58,162 nucleotides of DNA from Streptomyces huiliensis (GTDB lineage: Bacteria; Actinomycetota; Actinomycetes; Streptomycetales; Streptomycetaceae). The notes beneath the pieces were generated by a model. It was not told the origin of the DNA, made no database searches, and saw only the letters and a list, made by a program, of their open reading frames with translations. Positions 18,934 to 27,702 of the stretch are shown here, one piece after another; the first letter of the stretch is position 1, and every line of letters begins with the position of its first letter. Location: the NCBI RefSeq assembly GCF_020037025.1, contig NZ_JAIQLH010000085.1, positions 1-58,162 of the forward strand, given 5' to 3'. The position numbers were made by a program, and so were the translations under genes.

Positions 18934-19279
18934 CGGAGCGCGGACCGGCTGGGTCGGGCCCGGACCGGGGCGGCGCCCAGCGGCGGACACGAACCGGGTC
19001 TTCTTTCGTCATCCGCATCGGACGCCGTCCCGTCCCGCCCGTCCCCGTCCCGCCCGTCCCTGCCCCGCCGGTCGTGACGCTCACGGAGGTACGCCCGGCG
19101 AACGGCCGTCGCACGGTTGGCCACATCCGGCTCAACCGTCCGTTCCGGCACTTGACGTGACTCGCGTTGCCGAAGGATCCTCCGACGGCCGCCATCGCTC
19201 CACACCACCCCGCACCACCCCGCACCACTCCGCACCACTCCGCATCGCACCGCACTGCCCGAGTGAAGGGACCCCCCTC
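18934..19279. other. Intergenic region with pyrimidine-rich repeats
   Basis: About 346 bp before the amidohydrolase gene. It contains GTCCCGCCC repeats near 19030-19070 and an array of 10-bp units at 19203-19253. One open frame across it gives only Pro/Val and Arg repeats. No gene is supported. Confidence 0.4.
19203..19253. repeat. Five 10-bp direct repeats upstream of the amidohydrolase
   Basis: The unit accaccccgc/accactccgc is repeated at exactly 10-bp spacing just before the gene's ribosome site. The spacing equals one helical turn. The middle copies are identical and the last ones drift. Confidence 0.75.
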
Positions 19280-21043
19280 ATGTCCGCACGCGACAAGCGA
19301 ACTTCCACCGCCCTCTCCCGCCGGGACGCCGCGAAGCTGGCCGGAGCGGTCGCGGCCGGCTCCTTACTGGCCGGGGCGGGTGCGGGACGGGCCGTCGCCG
19401 CCGGGGCCCGTCCGGCGAACGGCGCCCGCCCAGCGGACCTGGTGTTCCACAACGGCGACGTCATGACGATGGATCCCGGCCGGCCGAGAGCGTCGGCCGT
19501 GGCCGTGCGGGCGGGGCGGATCGTGTGCGTGGGCGGGGACGCCGAGGTCCGCGCGTTCGCCGGGAGCGGTACGGAGACGGTCGACCTGCGCGGCCGGACC
19601 CTGCTGCCCGGCATCAACGACACCCACCTCCACGCGGCCGTCTACCGGTTGAACCTCCCGCCGTACGCGCTCGACCTCGGCCCCTCGGCGGTGAAGTCCG
19701 TCGCCGACATCGTCGCCGCCGTGGCCGCCGAGGCCCGCCGCGTCCCGAAGGGGCAGTGGATCCGCGGCGCCGGCTGGAACCCGTACCGGCTCGCCGAGCA
19801 GCGCGGGCCGAACCGGGACGACATCGACAAGGCGGCACCGGACCACCCGGTGTTCCTCCAGGACAACGGCTACCACGCCAGCGCCGTCAACTCCCGCGCC
19901 CTGGAGCTCGCCGGCATCACGGACGCCGGCCCGAACGGCCCCCGGAAGCCCGGCGTCGACTACGACGCCAACGGGCGGCCCACCGGCGTCCTCCACTACG
20001 GCGGGCAGGCGCTCGTCCAGCTCCTGCTCCCGCCGTGGAGCAGGGACGAGCGCAAGCACGCGATCAAGGACGCGGTCGCCCGGCTGCACGCCGAGGGAGT
20101 CACCAGCTACACCGACCCCGGCCTCGGCCCCGGCGGCGAGGGGCTCGGCGGCGGGACACAGGGTCCCGAGACCCTCGCCGCGTACGTCGACCTGGCGCGC
20201 GAAGGCGCTCTCGACGCCCGCGTCAGCGCCCTGTTCCTGCCCTGCTCCCAGTCCGGCGGCTCGGCCGCGGCCGTCGCCAAGGAGCTGCGCGCCTTCACGC
20301 CGCCGACCGGCCTCGACCCCCGGCGGTTCGCCGTCCGCGGCGTCAAGCTCTTCTCCGACAGCGGCGGCGACCTGCTGGTCGCCGGCGACACCAACGAGCA
20401 ACGCGCCGCCGAACTCGCCGAGATGATCCGCGTCGCCCACGTCGCCGGCTACCAGATCGGCGTGCACTGCTACCGCTGGACGTCCACCGTCGTGGACGCC
20501 TTCGCCGCCGCGCTCCGCCGCCACCCGCGCCCCGACGCCCGGCACATCGCCATGCACGGCGCGTTCGTCACCCCGGACGTCCTGCCGACGATGGCCCGCT
20601 ACCGCATCGGCCTCGGCCCGCAGGCCCAGAGCTGGTTCCACGCCGTCCACGGCGCCGCCCAGGGCCCGGCCGGCGAGGAGTTCCTGCCCTGGCGCTCGGC
20701 GGTCGACGCAGGCGTCCCCTTCCTCGGCAGCTCCGACACCCCCGTCAACCAGCCGAACTGGCGCGCCGGCGTCCAGGCCCTCGTCACCCGCCGCGGCGCC
20801 TGCGGCGAGGTCCACGGCCCGAACCAGCGCCTCACCCTCCACCAGGCCCTCACCGCCTACACCACCGCCGGCGCCTGGCAGGACGCCGCCGAGACCTGGA
20901 AGGGCTCGATCGCCCCCGGCAAGGCGGCCGACCTGTGCGTCCTCGGCGGCGACCTGCGCGCGGCCGAGCCGGACGCGATCGGCGGCATCGCGGTGGCCAT
21001 GACCGTCTTCGACGGCCGGGTCGTGTACGAGCGGAAGGGCTGA
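19280..21043 (+). CDS. Exported YtcJ-like amidohydrolase (Tat signal)
   Basis: A 587-residue metal-dependent hydrolase of the amidohydrolase_3/YtcJ type. The N terminus SRRDAAKLAGAVAAGSLLAG is a likely twin-arginine signal, so it acts outside the membrane. Metal-site motifs are NDTHLHAA (HxH), GVKLFSDS (Lys region), IGVHCYRW, IAMHGAFV and LGSSDTPVN (Asp). The substrate of this family is mostly unknown; cyclic amide or N-acyl hydrolysis is typical. ATG at 19280 follows GAAGGGA. It appears monocistronic. Confidence 0.87.
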   Translation: MSARDKRTSTALSRRDAAKLAGAVAAGSLLAGAGAGRAVAAGARPANGARPADLVFHNGDVMTMDPGRPRASAVAVRAGRIVCVGGDAEVRAFAGSGTETVDLRGRTLLPGINDTHLHAAVYRLNLPPYALDLGPSAVKSVADIVAAVAAEARRVPKGQWIRGAGWNPYRLAEQRGPNRDDIDKAAPDHPVFLQDNGYHASAVNSRALELAGITDAGPNGPRKPGVDYDANGRPTGVLHYGGQALVQLLLPPWSRDERKHAIKDAVARLHAEGVTSYTDPGLGPGGEGLGGGTQGPETLAAYVDLAREGALDARVSALFLPCSQSGGSAAAVAKELRAFTPPTGLDPRRFAVRGVKLFSDSGGDLLVAGDTNEQRAAELAEMIRVAHVAGYQIGVHCYRWTSTVVDAFAAALRRHPRPDARHIAMHGAFVTPDVLPTMARYRIGLGPQAQSWFHAVHGAAQGPAGEEFLPWRSAVDAGVPFLGSSDTPVNQPNWRAGVQALVTRRGACGEVHGPNQRLTLHQALTAYTTAGAWQDAAETWKGSIAPGKAADLCVLGGDLRAAEPDAIGGIAVAMTVFDGRVVYERKG

Positions 21044-21056
21044 CCCCGCCGGGCCC

Positions 21057-21611
21057 TCAGCCTTCTTCTTCCTCCTCTTCCTCTTCCACGGACGACAGCG
21101 CGTCGCTGATCAGCCGGGTGGCGAAGTCCGGATCCTCGGTGAGGCGGTTGATGTGATCCGCGAGCAGGAAGGCGGTCACCTCCAGCGGATTCATCTCCGC
21201 CTCCGTCCAGAACCCGTACTGCTTGCGCCACAGACTCGGGCTCAGATCGGCACCCGCCGCGACGAGCAGCCCGGCCATCGTGGGAATGGCCTCCGGACGG
21301 ACGCTCTTGGGCATCATGCGCATCGAGGCCACCAGGTTGGGCACCACGTACGCGAACACGTCCTTGTCGTGGGCCTCGTAGGCCTCCCGCAGCCACTTCA
21401 TGAACATGAAGATGAGCGTGCACGCGCCGTCCAGCACGTCGTTGGCGCCCTCGGCGTCCAGCGAGTCCGTGAACTGGTCGACCAACGCCTGCTGTTCGGG
21501 ATCGGTCCTGCTCTTGCCCGCCTGGATGGTCTTCAGCCGGGAATCGACCAACATGAGCGCTGCGCCCACGTCGCCGGCGGGAGCGTACTGGGGGTCGCAG
21601 GGGGATGGCAC
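21057..21611 (-). CDS. Hypothetical protein with acidic tail
   Basis: A 184-residue, mostly helical soluble protein that I do not recognise. It has no signal peptide and ends in a run of eight Glu. GTG at 21611 is supported by AGGAGGAA 8 bp upstream. Hydrophobic segments such as DGACTLIFMFMKWL are too short for clear membrane spans. It converges on the amidohydrolase gene with a 13-bp gap and is divergent from the phosphoesterase. Confidence 0.65.
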   Translation of the reverse strand: MPSPCDPQYAPAGDVGAALMLVDSRLKTIQAGKSRTDPEQQALVDQFTDSLDAEGANDVLDGACTLIFMFMKWLREAYEAHDKDVFAYVVPNLVASMRMMPKSVRPEAIPTMAGLLVAAGADLSPSLWRKQYGFWTEAEMNPLEVTAFLLADHINRLTEDPDFATRLISDALSSVEEEEEEEEG

Positions 21612-21779
21612 AGGAATTCCTCCTCACTCGACCGCGGCCGGACCGGCGCGGCGTGCCCGTAGCGTAGAGGCCCGGTGACGCACGGGTCCGGCGAACGCCG
21701 GAGGCTCCGGACGCCCGCCGGCGGTACGCTCCGCACGCCCGCCCGCTCCCCGAACTCCCGCACCGCGAAAGGTCCCCCG

Positions 21780-22544
21780 ATGGTCGTACGCGTCGCCGTC
21801 CTGTCCGATGTCCACGGCGTGCTGCCGGCCCTGGAAGCGGTCCTGGACGAGCCGGACGTCCGGTCCGCCGACCTGATCGTCGCCACCGGCGACCACGCCG
21901 CCGGCCCGCAGCCCCGCGCCGTCCTGGACCGCCTGCGCGCCCTCGGCGACCGGGCGCTCCTCGTCCGCGGCAACGCCGACCGCGAACTCGCCGCGCTGGC
22001 GCGGGGCGAGTCCCCGGCCGACGAGGCGTGGCAGATCGACGCGTGGGCCGCCCGGCAGCTGCGGGACGAGGACGTGGCGCTGCTCGCCGGCCTGCCCCAC
22101 CCGGTGACCCTGGACGTCGACGGCTTCGGCAGGGTCGTCTTCTGCCACGGGACCCCGCGCGACGACGAGGAGACCGTCCTCGTCGACACCCGCCTCGACC
22201 GCTGGGCGGAGGTCTTCGCCGAACTTCCCGACGACGTCCGCACGGTGGTGTGCGGACACACCCACATGCCGTTCACCCGCCTCGTCGACGGGCGCCTCGT
22301 CGTCAACTCCGGCAGCGTCGGCATGCCGTACGGCCGCGCGGGCGCCTCCTGGGCCCTGCTGCACGGCGGCCAGGTGCAGCTCCGGCACACCCCGTTCGAC
22401 GCCGACGCCGCCGTGGACCGGATAGCGGGGGAGTCGGACTACCCCGACGCCCGCGCCTGGGCGGAACGCTACGTCCGGACGGTCCCCACGGACACCGAGG
22501 CCCTCCACGCGTTCGGGCCCCGGGACGGCAGGGGGGCTTCCTGA
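21780..22544 (+). CDS. Metallophosphoesterase (YfcE/calcineurin-like)
   Basis: A 254-residue phosphoesterase with the full dinuclear-metal motif set: LSDVHG, GDH, VRGNAD, FCHGTPR and CGHTHMP. It belongs to the bacterial YfcE-like branch of Metallophos_2, whose members hydrolyse phosphodiesters or small phosphates. ATG at 21780 follows GAAAGG. Its neighbours give no clue to the substrate. Confidence 0.88.
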   Translation: MVVRVAVLSDVHGVLPALEAVLDEPDVRSADLIVATGDHAAGPQPRAVLDRLRALGDRALLVRGNADRELAALARGESPADEAWQIDAWAARQLRDEDVALLAGLPHPVTLDVDGFGRVVFCHGTPRDDEETVLVDTRLDRWAEVFAELPDDVRTVVCGHTHMPFTRLVDGRLVVNSGSVGMPYGRAGASWALLHGGQVQLRHTPFDADAAVDRIAGESDYPDARAWAERYVRTVPTDTEALHAFGPRDGRGAS

Positions 22545-22830
22545 ACGACGGCGGGCGGCGCGGACGCAGGGGTCGCCGTCGCGGGCGCTGACGCCGACGC
22601 CTGGGGCGCTGACGCGGGGGCCGCCGACGCGGGGCCGCCGACGCCGGACCGCCGGGGCCGTGCCGGGGCACCCTCCCACCGTCGGCCGCAGCCGGTACCG
22701 CCCGTAGCCGTAGCCGCAGCCGCACCGGTACCGGCCTCGGCACCGGTACCGGCCTCGGTACTGGCACCGGCGCCGCTCTTCGTCGCACCGCACCGGGCGG
22801 CGGCTCCGCTTCCGGCGCTCTCATACCGCG

Positions 22831-23826
22831 CTACCAGGTGACGACCATGTACCCCTTGCCGCCCGAGCCGCCGCGGGCACCGTCGCCGCCATTCCCTCCG
22901 GGGCTCGCGGCACTGTGGTGGATCACCGCGCCCTTCCCCGAGGAACCGCTGCGCCCTCCCAGGCCGCCCGGCCCGCCGGCGCTGATCCCCTGAGGCAGCT
23001 TCATCCCACCCGGTCCCGTGTCCTTGGCCGGTTGCCCGCCGACGCCGGGGAAGTGCTGCTTCCGGCCGTGCCCGCCGGCTCCGCCCTGGAGGCTCTCCTT
23101 CACCTTCCCGCCGGGGCACCGCCCCGGCCAGGCCTTGTGCGTGACGCCGCCGGCGGTGCCGTTGACGCCGTGCTGGGCGCGGTTGCCGTTCTTGCCGCCG
23201 CCCCCGCCGCCCGTACCCTCCAGACCGCGGTGTCCGGCGGGGCCTTCGTCGACGTCGGCCACCTGTACGTCCGCCGTCGTGTCGTACAGCTCGGTCCTGC
23301 GACGCGTCTCGTTGCCGTTGTTGCCCGGCCTGCCCGACTCCCCGTTCCGGCCGTCCTGGCCGGAGTTCCCGCTGCCCGCCGCGCCGCCCTGGCCCTTGCG
23401 GCCGCCCTCGCCGCCGCTTCCGCCGTCCGCGACCGTCACCTGGTACTTGTGGGAGGGGTCCACCTTGACCTCGCAGACCAGGTACGAGCCGCCCCCGCCG
23501 CCCCCTCCGGCCCCGCCCGCGCCGCCCGAACCGCCGTCCCGGCCATCGGATCCCGTGTTGGGGTCGAGGGCGTCCTTGACGCCGGCCTCCCCGCCACCGC
23601 CCCCGCCACCGCCGCCTCCTCCGCCACCGGTGCCACCGGCACCCCAGATGTAGACGGTCGCCTTGGTCACCCCCGTCGGTGGCTTCCACGTGGCGGACGA
23701 TCCGAAGGCCTGCTGCCGGGCCGGGGCCGCGGCTTCCGCGCCGGGACCGAAGGAAATCGCCAGCAGATGGGCGCCGACCAGCGCGGCGGCGCCCATCCAC
23801 GCCGCGCGTCGTCTCATCCGGGACAT
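22831..23826 (-). CDS. Exported glycine-rich protein
   Basis: A 331-residue exported protein. A signal peptide (MRRRAAWMGAAALVGAHLLA) is followed by PPTGVTKATVYIWGAGG, a start like that of glycine-rich phage-fibre/PE-PGRS-like modules, then long GGxGG runs interrupted by short non-Gly segments with Cys (SYLVCEVKV, WPGRCPGG). It ends GGKGYMVVTW. The Gly-rich stretches probably form polyproline-II or beta-type packing on the surface. ATG at 23826 has GGAG upstream; a GTG at 23856 is the alternative. No function is known. Confidence 0.68.
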   Translation of the reverse strand: MSRMRRRAAWMGAAALVGAHLLAISFGPGAEAAAPARQQAFGSSATWKPPTGVTKATVYIWGAGGTGGGGGGGGGGGGGEAGVKDALDPNTGSDGRDGGSGGAGGAGGGGGGGSYLVCEVKVDPSHKYQVTVADGGSGGEGGRKGQGGAAGSGNSGQDGRNGESGRPGNNGNETRRRTELYDTTADVQVADVDEGPAGHRGLEGTGGGGGGKNGNRAQHGVNGTAGGVTHKAWPGRCPGGKVKESLQGGAGGHGRKQHFPGVGGQPAKDTGPGGMKLPQGISAGGPGGLGGRSGSSGKGAVIHHSAASPGGNGGDGARGGSGGKGYMVVTW

Positions 23827-23974
23827 GTGCGCGCACTCCGTCCTCGTATCCGCCACGTCCGTCCGACGCGGCTGCCGTCACCGGCAGAGTGCATCGCGCC
23901 CGGATTTCCCGATGGGCTTTTCATCGACGCCACCCGAAGGAGTGGCGGCACCGCCGGTCCGCCCGGGCCCCGGC

Positions 23975-24448
23975 CTACCCCACTCCCCGGAACTCCCACG
24001 CCCGCTCCGGGCCGCCCGCGCCCAGCGGGCGGAGGACGACGCGGCACGGCCAGGACGGGTCGGGGGCGACGTCGACGGCGAGTTCGGCGGCGTCGAGGCC
24101 GGCCTCGGGGTCGTCGGGGACGATGAGGTGAAAGAGGCGGGAGGAGCGGGAGGGCCGGGAGGGGGCGGGGGTGGGGCGGAGCAGCCAGGAGCGGTGGCGG
24201 GCCCCCGCGCCGACCTGCTTGCCGGGCTCCGCCGCCCCGTGGAAGCCGAGCAGCGTCCCGCTCCGGACGTTGCGGATGGTCCGTGTCCCGTCGTCCAGCT
24301 CCTCCAGGACCCACTCCTGCTCGCCCGGCCCGGCGCTCCGCGGCATGAGCAGCGTGGGCGTTCCGGGTTCGGCGGAGCCGTCCCGCAGGGTGAGGAACCG
24401 GCCGCCGGGCCGGGCGATCGTGTAGACGCCGTTCGGTACCAGAGCCAA
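23975..24448 (-). CDS. Beta-trefoil-like small protein, possibly I66 protease-inhibitor family
   Basis: A 157-residue protein read from TTG 24448, which has GAGAGGGAG 6 bp upstream. The longer frame adds only Arg/Pro-rich sequence. Three internal blocks of LVPNGVYTI, FLTLRDG, TLLMPR, EQEWVLEEL, RTIRNVRSG type suggest a trefoil. The pattern (VY.I...GG..L....G.P....P....QEW.....) resembles fungal macrocypin/I66 inhibitors and their actinomycete homologues. It has no signal peptide. The family call is tentative; RICIN-like carbohydrate binding is the alternative. Confidence 0.6.
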   Translation of the reverse strand: MALVPNGVYTIARPGGRFLTLRDGSAEPGTPTLLMPRSAGPGEQEWVLEELDDGTRTIRNVRSGTLLGFHGAAEPGKQVGAGARHRSWLLRPTPAPSRPSRSSRLFHLIVPDDPEAGLDAAELAVDVAPDPSWPCRVVLRPLGAGGPERAWEFRGVG

Positions 24449-24834
24449 GGCCGACTCCCTCTCTGACGCTGCGATGATCCGACTGTCCGACCGGACGGAC
24501 CGGGCGGACCCATTCCTCCCCGGTCCCCGCGTCCCGTACCGGGGGCGCGCCCCCGCGTCACCCCTCGGGCGCACGGCCGCCTCACCCGGGGGAGTGCGCG
24601 CCGCCCGCGGCCGGCTCAGCACGCGCGGACACCCCGTCGAACGCGCGGACGCCCTGCCGACCGCACGTCGATTCAGTGACCGCGAGTGCTCCGTCAAGTC
24701 CGGTGTGGCGCGGACGCCGTCGGACCCCGGTGACGGGATGGGCCGCGGCCACCGGCTGCCGCGGTCCGCGGCGCGGTTCGGCCGGGAGTCGCGGCCGGCC
24801 GTGGGGACGGCCGGTCCCGACTCCCGGCGGTGTC
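24449..24834. other. Intergenic region without a supported gene
   Basis: About 386 bp, GC-rich, with open frames on both strands that encode only Arg/Ser/Pro-rich sequence. It should contain the promoter of the trefoil-like gene and the 3' end of the MEDS gene's transcript. No clear hairpin was found. Confidence 0.35.
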
Positions 24835-25764
24835 TCACAGGCCGAGGTAGAACCTCACGGTGGTGCCGTGGTCATCGGTGTGCAGTCGTACGAGGTCCGA
24901 CACGTAGTGGACCAGCATCAGCCCCCGCCCGCCGAGCTGCCCGGGCTCCGGCGGCCTACGGCCGGCGAGGGGGTCGGTCAGCCGTCCGGCGTCGCGGACC
25001 TCGCACACGAGCTGTCCCGCTTCGGACCAGATCGCCAGTGTTCCCCGGCCGCCGCCGTGGATGACGCTGTTGGTCGTCAGCTCGGCGACGGCCAGCTCCG
25101 CGTCGATCAGCCGCGGGCCCGTCAGCCCCCAGCGCGCGGCTTCGCCCGCGGCGAACGCCCGGACGGCGGACAGTTCCCCGGCGCCGAAGGAGAAGACCGC
25201 GGCGTGCGGCACGGCCGGCAGCTCCTCGTTGTACCGGGCGACGACCGCCTCCCAGTCGTAGGCGGCGCTGACCTCGGTACGGCCGCCGGTGATGACGGTG
25301 GGGTGGGTGACCCGCGCGTCGGCCAGGACCTCCTCGTCCAGCCGCGCCTCGTCGTAGGGGCACAGGATCGTCACCGCCCGGCCCGCGAACGCGGCGTTGA
25401 TCAGCGCCTCGTGCTGCGCGCACGCCGGGTACTCCACCGCACTGCGTCCCGCCCAGATCGGTTCGCCGATGATCCGCACCCGCCCGGTGGGGTGGGCGTC
25501 GGCGAATCCCCGCAGCACGCGCGGGATGATCCGGCCGGGGTTGCGCCCGGCCTCGGTCATGTCCAGGAACAGCAGGCCCTCGCCGTCCGCCCCCAGCCCC
25601 GTCCTGATCAGGTCCAGGTTGGGGCCGGGAACGGCGACCGCCACCGGTTCCTCCGCGGCCAGTCCCTCGCGCACGAAGGCGAGCGTCTGCTCGGTGTACT
25701 CCTCCCGCGTGCGGTAGAACAGCGCCGGGTGCCCGAACGCCTCGTCGACGGCCGCCGTGCTCAT
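24835..25764 (-). CDS. MEDS-domain/HATPase anti-sigma-type sensor
   Basis: A 309-residue fusion. The N-terminal half is a MEDS domain (HPALFYRTREEYTEQTLAF, GEGLLFLDMTEAGRNPGRII, ICxY-like ILCPYDEARL). The C-terminal half is an RsbW-like GHKL ATPase: N-box LAVAELTTNSVIHGG, G1 box VRDAGRLTDP, G2 box GGRGLMLVHYVSD. Such proteins may sense a ligand through MEDS and act as anti-sigma or serine kinases. ATG at 25764 overlaps the upstream STAS gene by 4 bp. No sigma factor is encoded nearby. Confidence 0.85.
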   Translation of the reverse strand: MSTAAVDEAFGHPALFYRTREEYTEQTLAFVREGLAAEEPVAVAVPGPNLDLIRTGLGADGEGLLFLDMTEAGRNPGRIIPRVLRGFADAHPTGRVRIIGEPIWAGRSAVEYPACAQHEALINAAFAGRAVTILCPYDEARLDEEVLADARVTHPTVITGGRTEVSAAYDWEAVVARYNEELPAVPHAAVFSFGAGELSAVRAFAAGEAARWGLTGPRLIDAELAVAELTTNSVIHGGGRGTLAIWSEAGQLVCEVRDAGRLTDPLAGRRPPEPGQLGGRGLMLVHYVSDLVRLHTDDHGTTVRFYLGL

Positions 25765-26120
25765 CGCGGTACCACCTCGATCCGCCGCAGTCCCGGCCAG
25801 AACATCTCCAGCACCCGCGGCACGTGGGGTGGCGGGTGCTCCACCACGATCCTCCCGGCGGGCAGGCGCAGGGCCGTGACCGCGAGCGCCGTCACCCCGC
25901 CCACGTCGAGGAACTCCGCCTCCGACAGTTCCACGTACGACACCTCGCCGTGCCGCCGGGCCACCTCGGTCAGGGCCGCCTCCCAGGACGGGCGGGTGAC
26001 CACGCTGATCTCGCCCCTGGCGCGTATACCCGGGCGGCCGGGCAACGGGCCCACCTCCAACGCGGCCCGCGCGGGCCGCGCCGGGCCGCCGGGCCCGTCC
26101 ACCGCGTGTGGGGTTTCCAC
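25761..26120 (-). CDS. STAS-domain anti-sigma factor antagonist, phospho-serine missing
   Basis: A 119-residue STAS protein, the partner of the MEDS/HATPase gene that it overlaps. GTG at 26120 has AAGGAG 7 bp upstream. The domain starts around GEISVVTRPSWEAAL and has the core VELSEAEFLDVGGVTAL. In SpoIIAA-like antagonists the D-S-S-G segment carries the phosphorylated Ser; here it is D-V-G-G, so normal kinase control seems impossible. It could be a constitutive or ligand-only partner. Confidence 0.75.
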   Translation of the reverse strand: METPHAVDGPGGPARPARAALEVGPLPGRPGIRARGEISVVTRPSWEAALTEVARRHGEVSYVELSEAEFLDVGGVTALAVTALRLPAGRIVVEHPPPHVPRVLEMFWPGLRRIEVVPR

Positions 26121-26411
26121 CCTCGGTCTCCTTACGACGTCCGCCGGCCGCCTGCCGTCCCCCGGCCCCGACACGGCGCGGGCGGAGGGGAAGATCCCCT
26201 CGGTCAGGCAGTCTACGCAGCGGCCCACCGGACCGGGCGGCCGCCCCGGAGCCGAAGCGGCGCCCCAGTGTGACGGAGCACCATCGTCGCGCTGGGGCCG
26301 TCCGTAAGAGCGCGGGCGGAAGTTCGCCGTGCCCTCGCGGGAATTCACCGGAAGGTGGGGGGCGACGGCCGGGGGACGAGGTGACCCGCGTCCCCCGCGT
26401 CCTCGGGCCTT

Positions 26412-27590
26412 TCAGCGCGCGCCGGCCGCATACGGGTTGGCGTCCCGGCCCTCCGTGCTCAGCAGGACGACCGTCGACTCGGGGCCGATGCCCAGCGCGG
26501 CCCGCCGCGCGACCGCGTCCGGACCGGCGAGCGCCGTCCGCAGGCCGGCGAGGGAGGCGGCGCCGCAGGGGCCGGACGGGACGCCGAGCCGGGCCAGGTC
26601 GGCCGTCGCCCGGGCGCCGGCGGCCTCGGTGACCGCGACCGCGGCGTCCAGGCCGTCCCGGAGGAAGGGCCAGGCGAGGGCGGACGGCGTGCCGCAGTTC
26701 AGGCCCGCCATGGCGGTCTCGCCGGTGGCGACGGACACCGGCTCGCCGCGCGTGAGGCTCGCCAGGAGGCACGCCGCCGCCTCCGGCTCGACGGCCAGCA
26801 GCGACGGGGCGGGCGGCTCAGGGGCCGACGGTGCGGGGGCCGGCCCGGCGGCCGGGCGGCGGCGGGATCGGTAGTGGGTGACGGCGGCCTGGGCCAGCGA
26901 ACCCACGCCCACCGGTACGGCCACCAGGCCGGGCGTCACCCCCGCCCCGGCCGCCACCAGTTGCTCGTCCACTTCGGCGAAGAGGGTGGAGTACCCCTCC
27001 ACGATCCAGCCGGGGATCCGCTCGTAGCCCGGCCAGGCCGTGTCCTGGACCAGGACCGCGTCCGCCGCCCGCGCCGCCTCGGCCGCCTGCCGCACGGCCT
27101 CGTCGTACGGGCCCGCCACCCGTACCACCTCGGCGCCCTCGCCCTCGATGGCCGCGACGGCGGCGGGGTGCACGCCCGACGGGACGAAGACGCGGGCGCG
27201 CTGCCCGTGGTCGCGCGCCGCCCGGGCCAGAGCCCGGCCGTGGTTGCCGTCGGTGGCCGTCACGAGGGTGACCGGGCCGGCCGTGTCCCGCCCGTCCGCC
27301 GCCCGGCCGGCCAGGATGGCGCGCACGGCCCAGAAGGCGCCCAGCGCCTTGAAGGCGGGCAGCCCCAGCCGCGACGACTCGTCCTTGACGAAGACCCGCC
27401 CCACGTCCAGTTCGGCGGCGAGCCCCGGCAGCTCGGTGAGCGGCGTCGGCGCGTACCCCGGCAGCGCGGCGTGGAACTCCCGCACCCCGGCGGGCGCGGG
27501 CGCGCAGGTCCAGGAGCGGGCGGCCGGGCGGGCGTACCAGGGGGAAGCGGAGGGCACGGAGGAGGGCACGGAGGAGGCGGTCTCGGTCAT
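26412..27590 (-). CDS. dpaL: Diaminopropionate ammonia-lyase (PLP, fold type II)
   Basis: A 392-residue PLP enzyme that breaks 2,3-diaminopropionate to pyruvate and ammonia. Evidence: FVKDESSRLGLPAFKALGAF with the PLP Lys, ATDGNHGRALA, and VLVQDTAWPGYERIPGWIVEGY, a near-signature of DpaL (its parts quoted in meaning). Length fits the family. The gene is divergent from a LysR regulator with an operator-like T-N11-A box between them, so it is probably induced by its substrate. Threonine dehydratase-like activity is the less likely alternative. Confidence 0.87.
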   Translation of the reverse strand: MTETASSVPSSVPSASPWYARPAARSWTCAPAPAGVREFHAALPGYAPTPLTELPGLAAELDVGRVFVKDESSRLGLPAFKALGAFWAVRAILAGRAADGRDTAGPVTLVTATDGNHGRALARAARDHGQRARVFVPSGVHPAAVAAIEGEGAEVVRVAGPYDEAVRQAAEAARAADAVLVQDTAWPGYERIPGWIVEGYSTLFAEVDEQLVAAGAGVTPGLVAVPVGVGSLAQAAVTHYRSRRRPAAGPAPAPSAPEPPAPSLLAVEPEAAACLLASLTRGEPVSVATGETAMAGLNCGTPSALAWPFLRDGLDAAVAVTEAAGARATADLARLGVPSGPCGAASLAGLRTALAGPDAVARRAALGIGPESTVVLLSTEGRDANPYAAGAR

Positions 27591-27650
27591 GACAGCAGCC
27601 TGCGGCCTGATGATCCCTCCGGTCCAGCGGATGATTCCGATCTATATTCA

Positions 27651-27663
27651 TCGGCAAAACCGA
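27651..27663. promoter_or_regulatory. LysR box (T-N11-A) between dpaL and its regulator
   Basis: tcggcaaaaccga fits T-N11-A and is a perfect inverted repeat with 4-bp arms around CAAAA. It lies in the AT-richer 112-bp divergent spacer, 40 bp before the regulator start. Confidence 0.6.
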
Positions 27664-27702
27664 ACAGTCATGCCCGGCGCAAGACGGAAGGACCGCCCGC
27701 CC

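Noticed and set aside
19364..20842. 492-codon minus-strand frame opposite the amidohydrolase
   Set aside because: Antisense shadow; no ribosome site or domain, while the plus strand has a Tat signal and full metal motifs.
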